Source: Carposina sasakii
Lineage: Eukaryota > Arthropoda > Insecta > Lepidoptera > Carposinidae
Direction of reading: 5' to 3'
DNA length: 64,000 bases
Assembly (NCBI GenBank): GCA_014607495.2
Contig: CP053155.1
Location: 1,426,001 to 1,490,000 of the forward strand
Shown here: positions 9,715 through 19,492 of the stretch, in pieces
Position numbering within the stretch: the stretch's first letter is position 1
How the letters are laid out: the number at the start of each line of letters is the position of its first letter
Program-made: the position numbers and the translations under genes
The notes under the pieces: model-generated
Databases searched by the model: none
The model's input: only the letters and a program-made list of their open reading frames with translations
Told to the model about the DNA's origin: nothing

Positions 9715-10965
9715 ATGTGTGTCGATTATAGGGAGTTGAACGATAACACCGTTGCTGACCGTTTTCCTTTACCATTCATATCTGAACAGATTGCTAGGTT
9801 GCATGGAGGACATTTTTTTACAATTTTAGATTTAGCATCGGGATTTCACCAGATCCCTATCGAGTCGGAGTCCATAGAGCGCACAGCATTCGTGACAACT
9901 GAAGGTCAGTATGAGTACCTTACTATGCCCTTCGGTTTGAAAAATGCTCCTGCAGTGTTTCAACGTGCTCTCATACATGCTCTAGGCGATCTCGTGAACA
10001 AGTACGTTGTAGTGTACATGGATGATGTGCTAGTTGTGGCCAGTAACATCGACGAAGCTTTCGATAGACTAAAGGTAGTATTAGAAGTTCTTTCTGGGAA
10101 GGGATTTTCGTTAAATCCTAAAAAGTGCTCATTCCTGAAAGAAAAAGTAGAGTACCTAGGCTTCGAGGTGCGCCGAGGTCAAATTCGTCTGAATCCACGA
10201 AAGATAGTTGCACTTACCGCTTTACCACCGACCGGCGCTCTTAACAATCAAGGTAGATTTTATGATTTTCATTTTGATTCGGGTGCTGAGTGTTCACTAA
10301 TAAAAGAAAGCGTTGCATCAAGTTTCAATGGTAAAAGAATTGCTAAAACTGTCTCTCTAACGGGAATTGGTCAAACCAGTGTATTCAGCACCCAGCAAAT
10401 ACTGTGTAATGTTGAAATTAATGATTATTGTTTAGAACTTTTATTACATGTTTTACCCGATGTGTATATGCGTAGTGATATTATGCTAGGTCGTGAAATA
10501 TTGAGTCAAGGCTTCGTTATTAACTTGTCAACAAATAATTTTAGCATTTCAAAACAAAATAATTTGACAGTTTTAAATTGTGACGTTTTAACCGATTCTA
10601 GTATCAGTAACGACTTTAGTAATGTTGACACAGATATACCCTCTTGTAAAAAGTCAGATCTTTTAACTATTTTAGGTGAATATTTCAGTTATTTTACAAC
10701 AGGTTTGCCAAAAACTCGTGTAACTACAGGTGAACTCGAAATTCGATTAATTGATCCGAAGTATAGAGGTCCTTTTAGGGTATCGGAGGTACTTGAAGGT
10801 AATCGTTATGTTCTTAAAGCCCTTAATTCCAATAGAACCTATAAGTACGCACATGACAGACTTAGGCGAATGCCTGCGAATGACATTACCAATGACACGC
10901 TGACATGTGACCGTGATGATAATCTGTGCGAACTTGACGGGGATGGACCGTCATGTTCTAATTAA
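9715..10965 (+). pseudogene. Chimeric pol remainder: RT, second protease, GPY/F end
   Basis: Continues RT in another frame, 416 codons open. Residues 1-175 are reverse transcriptase: CVDYRELN, catalytic D39 in TILDLASGF, MPFGLKNAP at 71-79, YMDD at 101-104 and the LGF thumb motif near 148. At about residue 177 RT breaks off and a second aspartic protease begins (DSG at 188-190, IMLGREIL at 256-263). It is clearly related to but diverged from the first one. At LIDPK (345-349) this copy jumps into the C-terminal integrase GPY/F module (YRGPFRV, then RTYKYAHDRLRR). RNase H and the integrase core are missing at these joins. The ATG at 9715 is an internal codon, not a real start. The product could not complete reverse transcription or integration. 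Confidence 0.85.
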
Positions 10966-11195
10966 TGTTGAGTTGACTGATTGAGAGTGGTTTACGGATA
11001 CCGGATAGAGGTATTCAAGAGTCACTGGATGGAAGTGACTAGACTGGTATACGGAAGCTGGATGGAAGTTTCCAAGAGTCACTGGATGGAAGTGACTAGA
11101 CTGGTTTACGGAAGCTGGATGGAAGTTTCCAAGAGTTGCTAGATTGAGGCAACTAGACTTACTTGACTGACGTTACTCTATATGGATTGTGTATA
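10931..11195 (+). repeat. Hairpin array 1 (GGATGGA loops)
   Basis: Eight short inverted repeats begin at the end of the pol frame: 10931-10957, 10996-11016, 11020-11040, 11053-11073, 11077-11097, 11110-11130, 11134-11154 and 11179-11195. Most have a 7-bp stem and a 7-nt loop GGATGGA or a variant (GGATAGA, AGATTGA, GGATTGT). Stems differ between copies yet stay paired: AGTCACT/AGTGACT, GGAAGCT/AGTTTCC, GGATACC/GGTATTC, AGTTGCT/GGCAACT. The part from 11020 is a 57-bp tandem repeat holding two hairpins per unit. Compensatory changes suggest that the folded form, probably in RNA, is what is kept. Confidence 0.85.
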
Positions 11196-11225
11196 CTGTA
11201 GCCTTGTTTTGGAATTATTTACCTT

Positions 11226-11615
11226 GTGTGTGCCATGCCGTTTGGTTTAAAGAACGCCAGTTCAGTTTATCAGCGGGCTATAGCAAAAGCTTTAGGTGAA
11301 TTAGCTCATAGTTATATTGTTTCTTACATTGATGACCTGCTGGTATTGTATTCTACAGGAGAGCAGGGGTTGGAACGTCTACGACGTGTCTTAGATGTGT
11401 TCATTAAGAATGAAAAACGTAATCAAGTTAAACTAGATCCTAAATTTTAAGGACCGTATAAAATTTAATTGTTAGATGGTGATAGATACCGACTAAAATC
11501 TTTGTCTTCAAATCGAACCTACAAATATTCGCACGATCGGGTCCGTAGGGTGCCAGACCATCAAGTTCCTAGTAATTTTGATATCGAAATTAATGTGACC
11601 TCAGAGTCTAAATGA
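11226..11615 (+). pseudogene. Third RT fragment fused to GPY/F end
   Basis: The frame shows MPFGLKNASSVYQRA and the RT active site YIDDLLV, about 60 codons, then jumps at KLDPKF to an integrase C-terminal GPY/F module (GPYKI, GDRYRLK, RTYKYSHDRVRR). Two in-frame stops lie at 11448 and 11466; the frame then stays open to a TGA at 11613. It is closest to the neighbouring pol pieces but distinct, so it derives from another member of the family. Both GPY/F joins in this element fall at a DPK(F/Y) motif, which suggests recombination at short homology. Confidence 0.8.
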
Positions 11616-11707
11616 ATGAATTTTCATATGCGATGTACAAGTTACTGACCGGTTTTTTTAAATTGTGACTTTGACAAACCCTTGACAGACAGTAGTATGT
11701 ATTTGTG

Positions 11708-11924
11708 GCAGAACCGAAGGACCGAGTTTCTGCTGTAGCCGATGGACAGTGCTACATGTGTGTGTGTGGGAAACCGAAGGACCGTGTTTCCGTAGTAGGT
11801 AGCCGATGGACTGTGCTACATGTGTGTGTTGGAAACCGAAGGACTGTGTTTCCATAGTAAATAGCCGAAGGACTGGCTATATGACTAACTGTTACTGTAA
11901 TGTTGACCGAAGGAAAGGTCTGAC
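11708..11924 (+). repeat. Hairpin array 2 (CGAWGGACNGT loops)
   Basis: Seven inverted repeats follow the third pol fragment: stems at 11708-11733 (GCAGAA/TTCTGC), 11734-11756 (TGTAGC/GCTACA), 11769-11791 (GGAAAC/GTTTCC), 11799-11819 (GTAGC/GCTAC), 11830-11854 (TGGAAAC/GTTTCCA), 11861-11880 (ATAGCC/GGCTAT) and 11905-11920 (GACC/GGTC). Loops are mostly 11 nt and follow CGA(A/T)GGAC(N)GT. A further hairpin, CTACCC/GGGTAG with loop GAGGAC, sits at 12123-12140 just before the 3' LTR. Stems vary between copies, loops do not. The core GA(A/T)GGA is shared with array 1. Confidence 0.85.
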
Positions 11925-12156
11925 TGATTTAAACGTATGTGCGAGTCTGCTTATCTTTTATTTTTTATGTCTTTACGTAAAGATTTTGGGAACTTGACGG
12001 TCGATGAGCGATTTTTGTGATTTCATGAACTATTGTAATAAGAAGTCTTTAAATTTAAGTTAAGGCAGAATGGCCGAGCGCAGATACTTCCTTGAGTTAT
12101 CTTGTTCACAGATTCATCGGTTCTACCCGAGGACGGGTAGTCTGTCAAAATGGCCG

Positions 12157-12593
12157 TGTCGGAGATCAAGATGTCATATCCTACAGTCGGATCTCCAACG
12201 CCATCTATTTTCAATCGTTGAAGTTAGAAACGTCAAGTCGACAGCTATCACTGACTGGAGGACAGCTGTCACTTGGGTAAAGACAAGACAGAGTACTGAG
12301 AGGGCGCCACTGTAGATTTACAACGACCACCGGGTCGTTTGAATTGAGCCGGAGGGTATTCTGGGCTTGGTTGTTGCGTCTGTCGAGCGAAGCACGGGTG
12401 CTAATCAGCCTCTGTCTTGTACTTACCACGTTTCTACGTTATCCGCTAGAATCCTAGTAATCTTGTGCGTAGATACAGTGAAAGTGTTTGTGATTCCTAA
12501 TTAAGCTTGTTTACTACACGCCGCATTCTTTATTTCGGATTTTGGAAGATGTCGGATACACCTAACGGCACGCCACTCGACCCATCGACGTCA
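12157..12593 (+). repeat. 3' LTR
   Basis: Identical to 7588-8024. No polypurine tract is visible in the bases before it (the flank reads GTCAAAATGGCCG). The LTR copy of the Gag start at 12549 would read into genomic flank and stops shortly after. Confidence 0.93.
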
Positions 12594-12706
12594 TATATAA
12601 AGTACATTCTAATTTATAACTCAAACCCAGTATTTTGGTTTAAAAAAAATTGCATTTTCCTATACATGTTTGCTAGAAAAAAGACGAGTGGACAAATAGA
12701 GACCTA

Positions 12707-12824
12707 AGGGGTAAGCACGAACCTCTCGATAGTCCGTAACGCTATCGTCTAACTGTCAAATGGCATAGATTTTGCTAGCGAGTCGCTAGCGTTACGCCGC
12801 GTAAAAAGATTCGTGCTTACCGCA
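12707..12824. mobile_element. 118-bp MITE, copy 2
   Basis: Ends AGGGGTAAGCACGAA and TTCGTGCTTACCGCA, flanked by CTA (12704-12706 and 12825-12827). Lies 107 bp after the 3' end of the LTR element. Confidence 0.8.
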
Positions 12825-13133
12825 CTAGTTTAGTTTGTGTCAATTTTATTTGTTTACAAAAAGCTGTTTTTTTGTCAATAGATAAGTACTTAATTAATCG
12901 ATTATGGTATCCGTATATCCCTCGTGTGTATTCCTCATCTTATTGAAGTTCTCTTATAAGAGCCTGTCAAAGGACCGAGAATCTGTAGTCCTGAGAATTT
13001 CTAAAGAGGTTTGTTTGTAATATAAGCTTATACGAGTACATTAGGAGCGATGGTAAACGTGACTGAGGAATCCTCTTTATGATTCTGCGATTCTGGGTAG
13101 GTACTACTCTTGTTTTGGTAACATAACCATGTG

Positions 13134-13985
13134 TATATGTCGTGGCCATATCGTAGAATTGATCATTTCATGAAATGGTCGAGCATTTCATGAAATGGTC
13201 GCATTTCATGAAAAGTTCAACTGTCTATTGGCCACATCATGATATGGTTTGGGCAGATCGATGATAAAAATCGTTTCTCGATATGGGCAACTAAACGCCC
13301 GATCATTTCATGAAGTGGTCAAGATTATTGATCATATCGTAAAATAGTTACATGAATCACCGGTAGAGGCGCTGCGCGCGTTTTATTTATGTGTGAAGAT
13401 GGCGGATTTTTCTTTTTAGGTTATAAAACAAATTAAAGAGAGTAGGGTGACTATGCAGACGAAGTTCACGGATAGTGTGTTATATTGTATAATGTATATT
13501 AGACTTAATGGTGGTTTATAATAATATTGTTAAACAAAAACCTTAGATTACGATAGGTTAGGTTAGGTTAGACTATGACAAATGACGCACGAGCCGAGCG
13601 AGCGGAGCGAGCGTGCCCAGGCAGCGTCCGGCGATGTGCCAGATGCGAATCGCTTTTGTAGTCTTTTATGTTTTTAAATATTATATTGTTAAAATATCAC
13701 ATAAATAATAGCAAAAAAAATCATACCATCATACCTTATGGTCAGTTATGGTATACTTATATATGGTGTACGGTATATATTATTTATATAAGCTCTTACC
13801 ACATTCGGATTTTATGGACACCCTGTTAATACGATTTGGCCAAACGTGGATGACAAAATCGTGAAATGTAGACGATTTAACGATCTGGTCAAATTGAATT
13901 GGCCACTTCATGAAATGCGACCACTTCATGAAATGCTCGACCATTTCATGAAATGATCAATTTTACAATATGGCCACGACATATA
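13134..13985 (+). mobile_element. Foldback-ended element, left copy of a 2.1-kb palindrome
   Basis: An 852-bp element with ~80-bp terminal inverted repeats starting TATATGTCGTGGCCATAT and built from repeated palindromic CATTTCATGAAATG units. The interior holds GAGCCGAGCGAGCGGAGCGA and a short (TTAGG)n run at 13554-13571. No coding frame. The right copy at 14397-15257 is its near-identical inverse. Confidence 0.8.
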
Positions 13986-13989
13986 TATA

Positions 13990-14378
13990 CAGGATGTTCT
14001 TTCGTCGCCACCATTAACGAAGGGTACGTACTCTATACATGAAATAAAGTAAGTTTATGCCAAAAAAAAAATGCTGGGAAACAATTTTTTTTTTTTGATT
14101 TTTTAAAAAATTACTTAATCGGGCGAAATTTGTAGTGTCCAGTGTTTATGCTAGTTTTTTCATAGACAGATATTAATTATTTATCGTGAAAAAATCTTGC
14201 TACTAGCGTCAATGTGCATTTATGCAGAAAAACGCAGTCTATTTACTCAACTTTGGACCCTAATATTTTGGAAACCAGACATTTCCCAGGTACGAGTATG
14301 CTTCCATGGAGAAAAATGATCGTGATGATCAGGAGATTCCGTAGTTTTCGGGAACGTTGACCACCAAAAATCACCCTG
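13990..14378 (+). mobile_element. CAGGGTG-ended MITE, copy b
   Basis: Ends CAGGATGTTCTTTCG and AATCACCCTG, with the conserved family interior. It sits exactly in the centre of the 2.1-kb palindrome, between the two inverted element copies. Confidence 0.75.
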
Positions 14379-14396
14379 TATGTATGTGTGTCTATG

Positions 14397-15257
14397 TATA
14401 TGTCGTGGCCATATTGTAAAATTGATCATTTCATGAAATGGTCGAGCATTTCATGAAGTGGTCGCATTTCATGAAGTGGCCAATTCAATTTGACCAGATC
14501 GTTAAATCGTCTACATTTCACGATTTTGTCATCCACATTTGGCCAAATCGTATTAACAGGGTGTCCATAAAATCCGAATGTGGTATGAGCTTATATACGA
14601 GTAAATAATATATACCGTACACCATATATAAGTATACCATAACTGACCATAAGGTATGATGGTATGATTTTTTTTGCTATTATTTATGTGATATTTTCAC
14701 AATATAATATTTAAAAACATAAAAAAACTTTACAAAAGCGATTCGCATCTGGCACATCGCCGGACGCTGCCTGGGCACGCTCGCTCCGCTCGCTCGGCTC
14801 GTACGTCATTTGTCATAGTCTAACCTAACCTAACCTATCGTAATCTAAGGTTTTTGTTTAACAATATTATTATAAACCACCATTAAGTCTAATATACATT
14901 ATACAATATAACACACTATCCGCGAACTTCTTCTGCATAGTCACCCTACTCTCTTTAATTTGTTTTATAACCTAAAAAGAAAAATACGCCATCTTCACAC
15001 ATAAATAAAACGCGCGCAGCGCCTCTACCGGTGATTCATGTAACTATTTTACGATATGATCAATAATCTTGACCACTTCATGAAATGATCGGGCGTTTAG
15101 TTGCCCATATCGAGAAACGATTTTTATCATCGATCTGCCCAAACCATATCATGATGTGGCCAATAGACAGTTGAACTTTTCATGAAATGCGACCATTTCA
15201 TGAAATGCTCGACCATTTCATGAAATGATCAATTCTACGATATGGCCACGACATATA
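14397..15257 (-). mobile_element. Foldback-ended element, right copy of a 2.1-kb palindrome
   Basis: An 861-bp reverse-complement copy of 13134-13985, with few differences (for example an altered A run near 14718-14735). Ends GGCCACGACATATA. It mirrors the telomere-like run as CCTAACCTAACCTA (near 14823-14836). The two arms could pair over most of their length. Confidence 0.8.
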
Positions 15258-15284
15258 CATGAGGTAGGGTTGCCAAACGTCCAG

Positions 15285-15402
15285 AGCGGTAAGCGCGAAC
15301 CTCTCGATAGTCCGTAACGCTAGCGTCAAACTGTCAATTCCCATAGATTTTGCTAGCGAGTCGCTAGCGTTACGCCGCGTAAAAAGCTTCGTGCTTACCT
15401 CC
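15285..15402. mobile_element. 118-bp MITE, copy 3
   Basis: Ends AGCGGTAAGCGCGAA and TTCGTGCTTACCTCC. Flanks are CAG (15282-15284) and CTG (15403-15405), so the 3-bp duplication carries one change. Same length and interior as the other three copies. Confidence 0.75.
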
Positions 15403-15533
15403 CTGTTTTCCCAGGACATATCCTGTTTTTTGGGGTGTCCTGGGCTGTCCTGGATAGTTTTTAAGCATCGTCCTGAGTTTTAAAGTCCTGACACATTCGC
15501 TGTCGGCAGGTTTTCTAAGGGTGCCGACATCGG

Positions 15534-15592
15534 GCAAATAAGCGTATAGCGTAAGCAAATAAGCGTATAGCGTAAGCAAATAAGCATAAGCG
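15534..15592 (+). repeat. 21-bp tandem repeat
   Basis: About 2.7 copies of GCAAATAAGCGTATAGCGTA plus A in tandem, the last one degenerate. Confidence 0.8.
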
Positions 15593-16030
15593 GACGAAAG
15601 CCTAAAAGAAGCAAATACGTAGTACCGGCGCTGAATATGTTAAAGACCTATGTTTTGAAATTCGCACGCCACTAACTCCCTCCAACCGTATTGTCACTGG
15701 GCTCGCACATGTATAATCGAAATGTCCTGGTATTTCAAAGTTTTGAGATGGCAACCCTAACATAAGGAAATAATTAACCAAGTTTATCCTTCCAGTTCTA
15801 AGCCCGCAACTAGTTGCATAACTTTAGTCATAGAGGAATTGCTTTAGTAAACTCTTGCGCAACCGACCCCGCTGCGACCCTTCAATGTACCTCGATCTGA
15901 ATATTATTTAATTGTTGTCTCTTGCCAAATTGTTGACTTAATACTAATAGTGCTAAGGTCTTGTTACTAAACTTAGGCATGGTTTAAATACGACATTTGA
16001 CAGCAAAATGTATGGAATATCTGTCAAATT

Positions 16031-16321
16031 TAGGCCATGTCATAGAGGAATAAGATGTAGACATAGAGTGCTAATGTCATACTAACAGTTTCGATGCACC
16101 ATTAGACTTTTCGGTGCCTCACAATTCTAGTCCTTGACACTTAGACTACATTACTATACGTGACAATACGTTAGTAATGTAGTACATTACTATACATTAC
16201 ACTAATAGAATTTAAGTGTCAAGGACTGGAATTATGAGGCAGCGACAAGTCTAATGGTGCATCGAAACAGTTAGTATGACATTAGCACTCTATGACATCT
16301 TATTCATCTATGGCCATGTTT
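16031..16321. mobile_element. Foldback element, ~115-nt arms
   Basis: The left arm (about 16031-16145) and right arm (about 16208-16321) are reverse complements with a few mismatches, sharing GTTTCGATGCACCATTAGAC and AGTCCTTGACACTTA. The centre is rich in TACATTACTATAC. Non-coding MITE-like element. Confidence 0.8.
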
Positions 16322-16548
16322 AGCTTAAATTTTAAATACTTTTGTAAAAACCCGATTAGTTGTATCTCACTATGAACTTGCTTGGTGACTTCGTCTGCAT
16401 GAATTCGGCATTTTTATATATATTATATATACAGGCTGTGTTCTCAATACGTAGCCAGATCTGTATAATCGCGAAGCAGATCCTGTTCTTCGTAACGAGC
16501 ATTATGTTACGTGTTACGGCAGTGTACCAAAGTCTATGTAAAAGCTGC

Positions 16549-16785
16549 TCGTTGCCGCGTGGTGCCGGCAGAGTAGAGTTTGTACCAACCCTGCCTGTCC
16601 GTGGGTATCCTAGGTTTCTGGGAGGTGGGCAGCAGCGCAAATCACACTGCGGTCACCAACCCGCCTACCTAGCATGGTGACTATAGGCAAAACCCCCCCT
16701 GTGGTAGTAGCCTTGTGGCATGCCCTGGGGGAGGCCTACGTCTAGCAGTGGACAGCAATAGGCTGAAGAAGAAGAAGAAGATTAC
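16549..16785 (+). mobile_element. LINE-like retroelement 3' region, GAA tail
   Basis: Starts CCGCGTGGTGCCGGCAGAGT, ends GACAGCAATAGGCTGAAGAA followed by (GAA)n. Same family as 2822-3046 but with a different tail repeat and a small internal deletion. Confidence 0.65.
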
Positions 16786-17603
16786 GTACTGACTGCATGA
16801 ATACGCTAGCTTTAGTTAAACATATTTTAAAATAGTTAATCAAAATCCCGTCTATTTGTTGTCTTTCTCCTGCCATTCTTAACCAACTAGAAGAACCAGT
16901 TTTCATCTATACATAGTTTATGGTGAAGTTATAGACAAGTCCTTATAAAATTGTTACAACACCGCCATCTTTCGTCCACAAAGTCAGTCTTTAAAGCTGA
17001 CTTCCTCATTTTATGACTATAATATTTATTATACAAGGTTCCTCGCAAACAGATAATTTACCGTTTAATTTCAGACGAACCGCTAACAAAAAGTTAGTGT
17101 CCATTTTATTATTTTATACCTATTTTATATTTTTTACTCAACTGCGCGACGCAAAGGAGTGGTATTGTGTTTAACAGCCTATGTATGTATGTATGTTCCT
17201 TTGAAGCACCACTGACCACACAGACCAAACGCCTCGGCCGATTTTTATGATTCATACGTCAATCGATTTCTCTTAATCCGGCGAGTGTCACTAAAGACAT
17301 GATGTTAGTGAAAATCCAATATGGCGACTACTGGACGCCATTTGTGAAAATGATAAAAATTAAAGTCGACAAACTATATCGAGTGGGGTATCTTTGAATA
17401 GGCATTTAAAATCATTTTTAGGTTTCTTCCAATATTTTTCGATAAGACCAACCGTTTAGGATCTATATCGATTGAAAGTTGCGTAACAACCATTCTCACA
17501 TATAAGTTTTTAGACAGCAGCAAGACGAAAACTTCTTGCTGCCGAGCATGTTGAGCATGTTTCTTGAAGCGTAAAATAAAAAAACATAATTTTAAAAATC
17601 CAA

Positions 17604-17854
17604 AAACCCGACTGCTTAAAAAAGAACCAAATAATGTACATAAGGGGATCCATTATCCGACAGCCAAGCTAATATTTCAATGGATCCTGGCTGTTCGGTT
17701 GTTATGTTACGATCATTTAGAAAATATTTTATGTTCTTCAATAGTATTCATTTCAGTAGAATTCTGGACCACCGGACATCTAAGTGCTTGTTTTTTTCTT
17801 TTCAGTTTTTTTTATTATGTACATTATTTGGTTCTTTTTTAAGCAGTCGGGTTT
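17604..17854. mobile_element. 251-bp MITE with perfect 40-bp inverted ends
   Basis: 17604-17643 and 17815-17854 are perfect reverse complements (AAACCCGACTGCTTAAAAAA onward). The 170-bp interior is non-coding and includes the pair GGATCCATT...AATGGATCC near 17646-17687. I see no related copy elsewhere in the window. Target duplication is unclear. Confidence 0.85.
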
Positions 17855-18059
17855 AATTTACTTTTGAAACTCTGGAGGAAAAAGCCTTGTACCTAACTTG
17901 TATTTGAAATAACGCACATTGTTAAAAAAAAAAAATATGCTACCTACGAAAACACTGTAAAATATTAAATCATAGCTGTATTGCATTGCAACTGCAAAAA
18001 TAGTTTAAGATCTGTAAGAAAGGAACAGAACTCCATCGCAAATATTTCGTTAGATCATA

Positions 18060-18215
18060 CATATGGAATGGGGTAGCCATAACTGTAGGATCATATAGGA
18101 GATCTCACTGCCACGTCTAGTAAAGCTTATCACTTGAAATAATGTCTGAGTTTCCTTAATCGACCTGCACGGAAGCAGATTCAGCTTATGCGTTTTAGTG
18201 AAGCCGAAATTTCGA
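18060..18215 (+). repeat. Dispersed repeat fragment (GTCGACTCTTACGAC family)
   Basis: Degenerate copy: GGGGTAGCCATAACTGTAGG, GGAGATCTCACTGCCACGTC and GCACGGAAGCAGATTCAGCT match the copies at 29.7 and 33.3 kb. Class unknown. Confidence 0.5.
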
Positions 18216-18282
18216 GGCTCTTGTCTCAGATCATACTACTGAATTGTGTCGACACTTCGAATATATATATCTATATAGTCAT

Positions 18283-18704
18283 ACTAGTGGACGCCCGCGA
18301 CTCCGTCCGCGTGGAAATTAACGAAGGGTAGTTCTCTATGACACGTTTGTAAGTTTATGCCATAGCAGTAATCTAAATTTTGAAAAAAAAATTTAACTTA
18401 CTTGATCCGGGTCGAAATAGTATCTAGTGTTTATCTGTTAGAATCTTTTGGAGTATAACAGATAATTGTGACTGTCAATTAATTATAGACAAATAATCTT
18501 GCAATAAAATAAAATTGCGCGTCTATGTGCATTATGCAGATCTAACGCTAGTCCTATCTACTCAACTTTGGACCTAATATTTTGGAAACTGACACTCCAC
18601 AGGTATGCCAATTCCATGGAGAATTTAAATGATCGTGATAAGATAGTTTAGGAGATTCCGTAGTTTTCGCGGACAAACATCGTTGACGACCAAAAGATCA
18701 GCCT
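18283..18704 (+). mobile_element. Helitron end joined to degenerate CAGGGTG MITE, copy c
   Basis: 18283-18318 is a reversed Helitron 3' end (CTAGTGGACGCCCGCGACTC). It runs directly into TTAACGAAGGGTAG of the MITE family. The MITE continues to GATCAGCCTG at 18704 with many substitutions and small insertions, so this is the most decayed copy in the window. Confidence 0.55.
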
Positions 18705-19328
18705 GTATAGTCATTAAGATTAAGGTATCGATAACTTTACTCGATTCTCGGCCGACTGCACAGTAACGAGCCTCTAATTACAGTACATGACCCTTAAATA
18801 TAACCGCTATACAAAATTACACTTTAAAGTTTTAGCTATACGATATAAATTTAATTTGACTTTGTTTCTAGTTACGCTCTTTTAGATATTGTCGGCTACG
18901 CATTATCGTGAGGTTGTATATGGATAAGTAATTACAGAAAATATGAAATAAATACGTAAGGCCTTGAGTCGTGCTTTGTTGAAGCTAAATAACGTAATAT
19001 TTTATAATAAACGTGGGAAACTGCAAGTATATGATCTTTTTATAGAATTTTTGATCAAGTAGGAACCTATACCTGATGTCAGTAAACTAAAAGAAACGTT
19101 TTTTCAACGAATTAATGTATTGAATAGTTTATTTCATGATAAAATTGAACTATTCTGAAAACTCTACACGTGAAAAAGGAATCATAATACGAGTATAATA
19201 GTGGAATACATACATACATATAAACGGCTGAGATCTCAAAAAATGGAGTACCTAGCTACTACTACTACTACTACAGAATCGCCAATTCACGAATGAGATA
19301 CTACAGCTACATTTAGCATTGCAGGGTC

Positions 19329-19492
19329 AGCCCCCCTAGCATGATCACGCATCGTGGATATCGTATCGTACGATATCGTAACGTTTCTTACAAATATCAA
19401 CATGGCGGCTATATTTATCGTAAATTTGACAGGCTAAATATCGATAAATCGGTTTATCATATCATGTTTTGTAGGTCATGCTACTTGTGCAG
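19329..19492. mobile_element. Foldback MITE (CCCCCCTAGCATGA family), copy 2
   Basis: AGCCCCCCTAGCATGATCAC at the left, CATGGCGGCTATATTTATCG in the middle, GTAGGTCATGCTACTTG at the right. Matches 3569-3708 in the same orientation. Confidence 0.65.

Larger units (their letters stand above)
7588..12593 (+). mobile_element. Ty3/Gypsy-type LTR retrotransposon, mosaic and integrase-deleted
   Basis: The element is 5.0 kb, bounded by identical LTRs and the 4-bp target duplication TATA (7584-7587 and 12594-12597). Order of parts: 5' LTR; Gag with two zinc knuckles, protease and start of RT (7980-9713); RT fingers/palm to thumb with YMDD (9715-10245); a second protease from a related element (10246-10760); a GPY/F integrase end (10761-10965); hairpin array 1; a third RT fragment with YIDD joined to another GPY/F end (11226-11615); hairpin array 2; 3' LTR. 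RNase H and the zinc-binding and catalytic parts of integrase are absent, so this copy is non-autonomous. Identical LTRs argue that the mosaic itself transposed recently with help in trans. Gypsy assignment rests on the PR-RT order and GPY/F motif. Confidence 0.92.

Noticed and set aside
15534..15592. Short direct repeats considered as a CRISPR-like array
   Set aside because: Simple 21-bp tandem repeat without spacers, in a eukaryotic genome.
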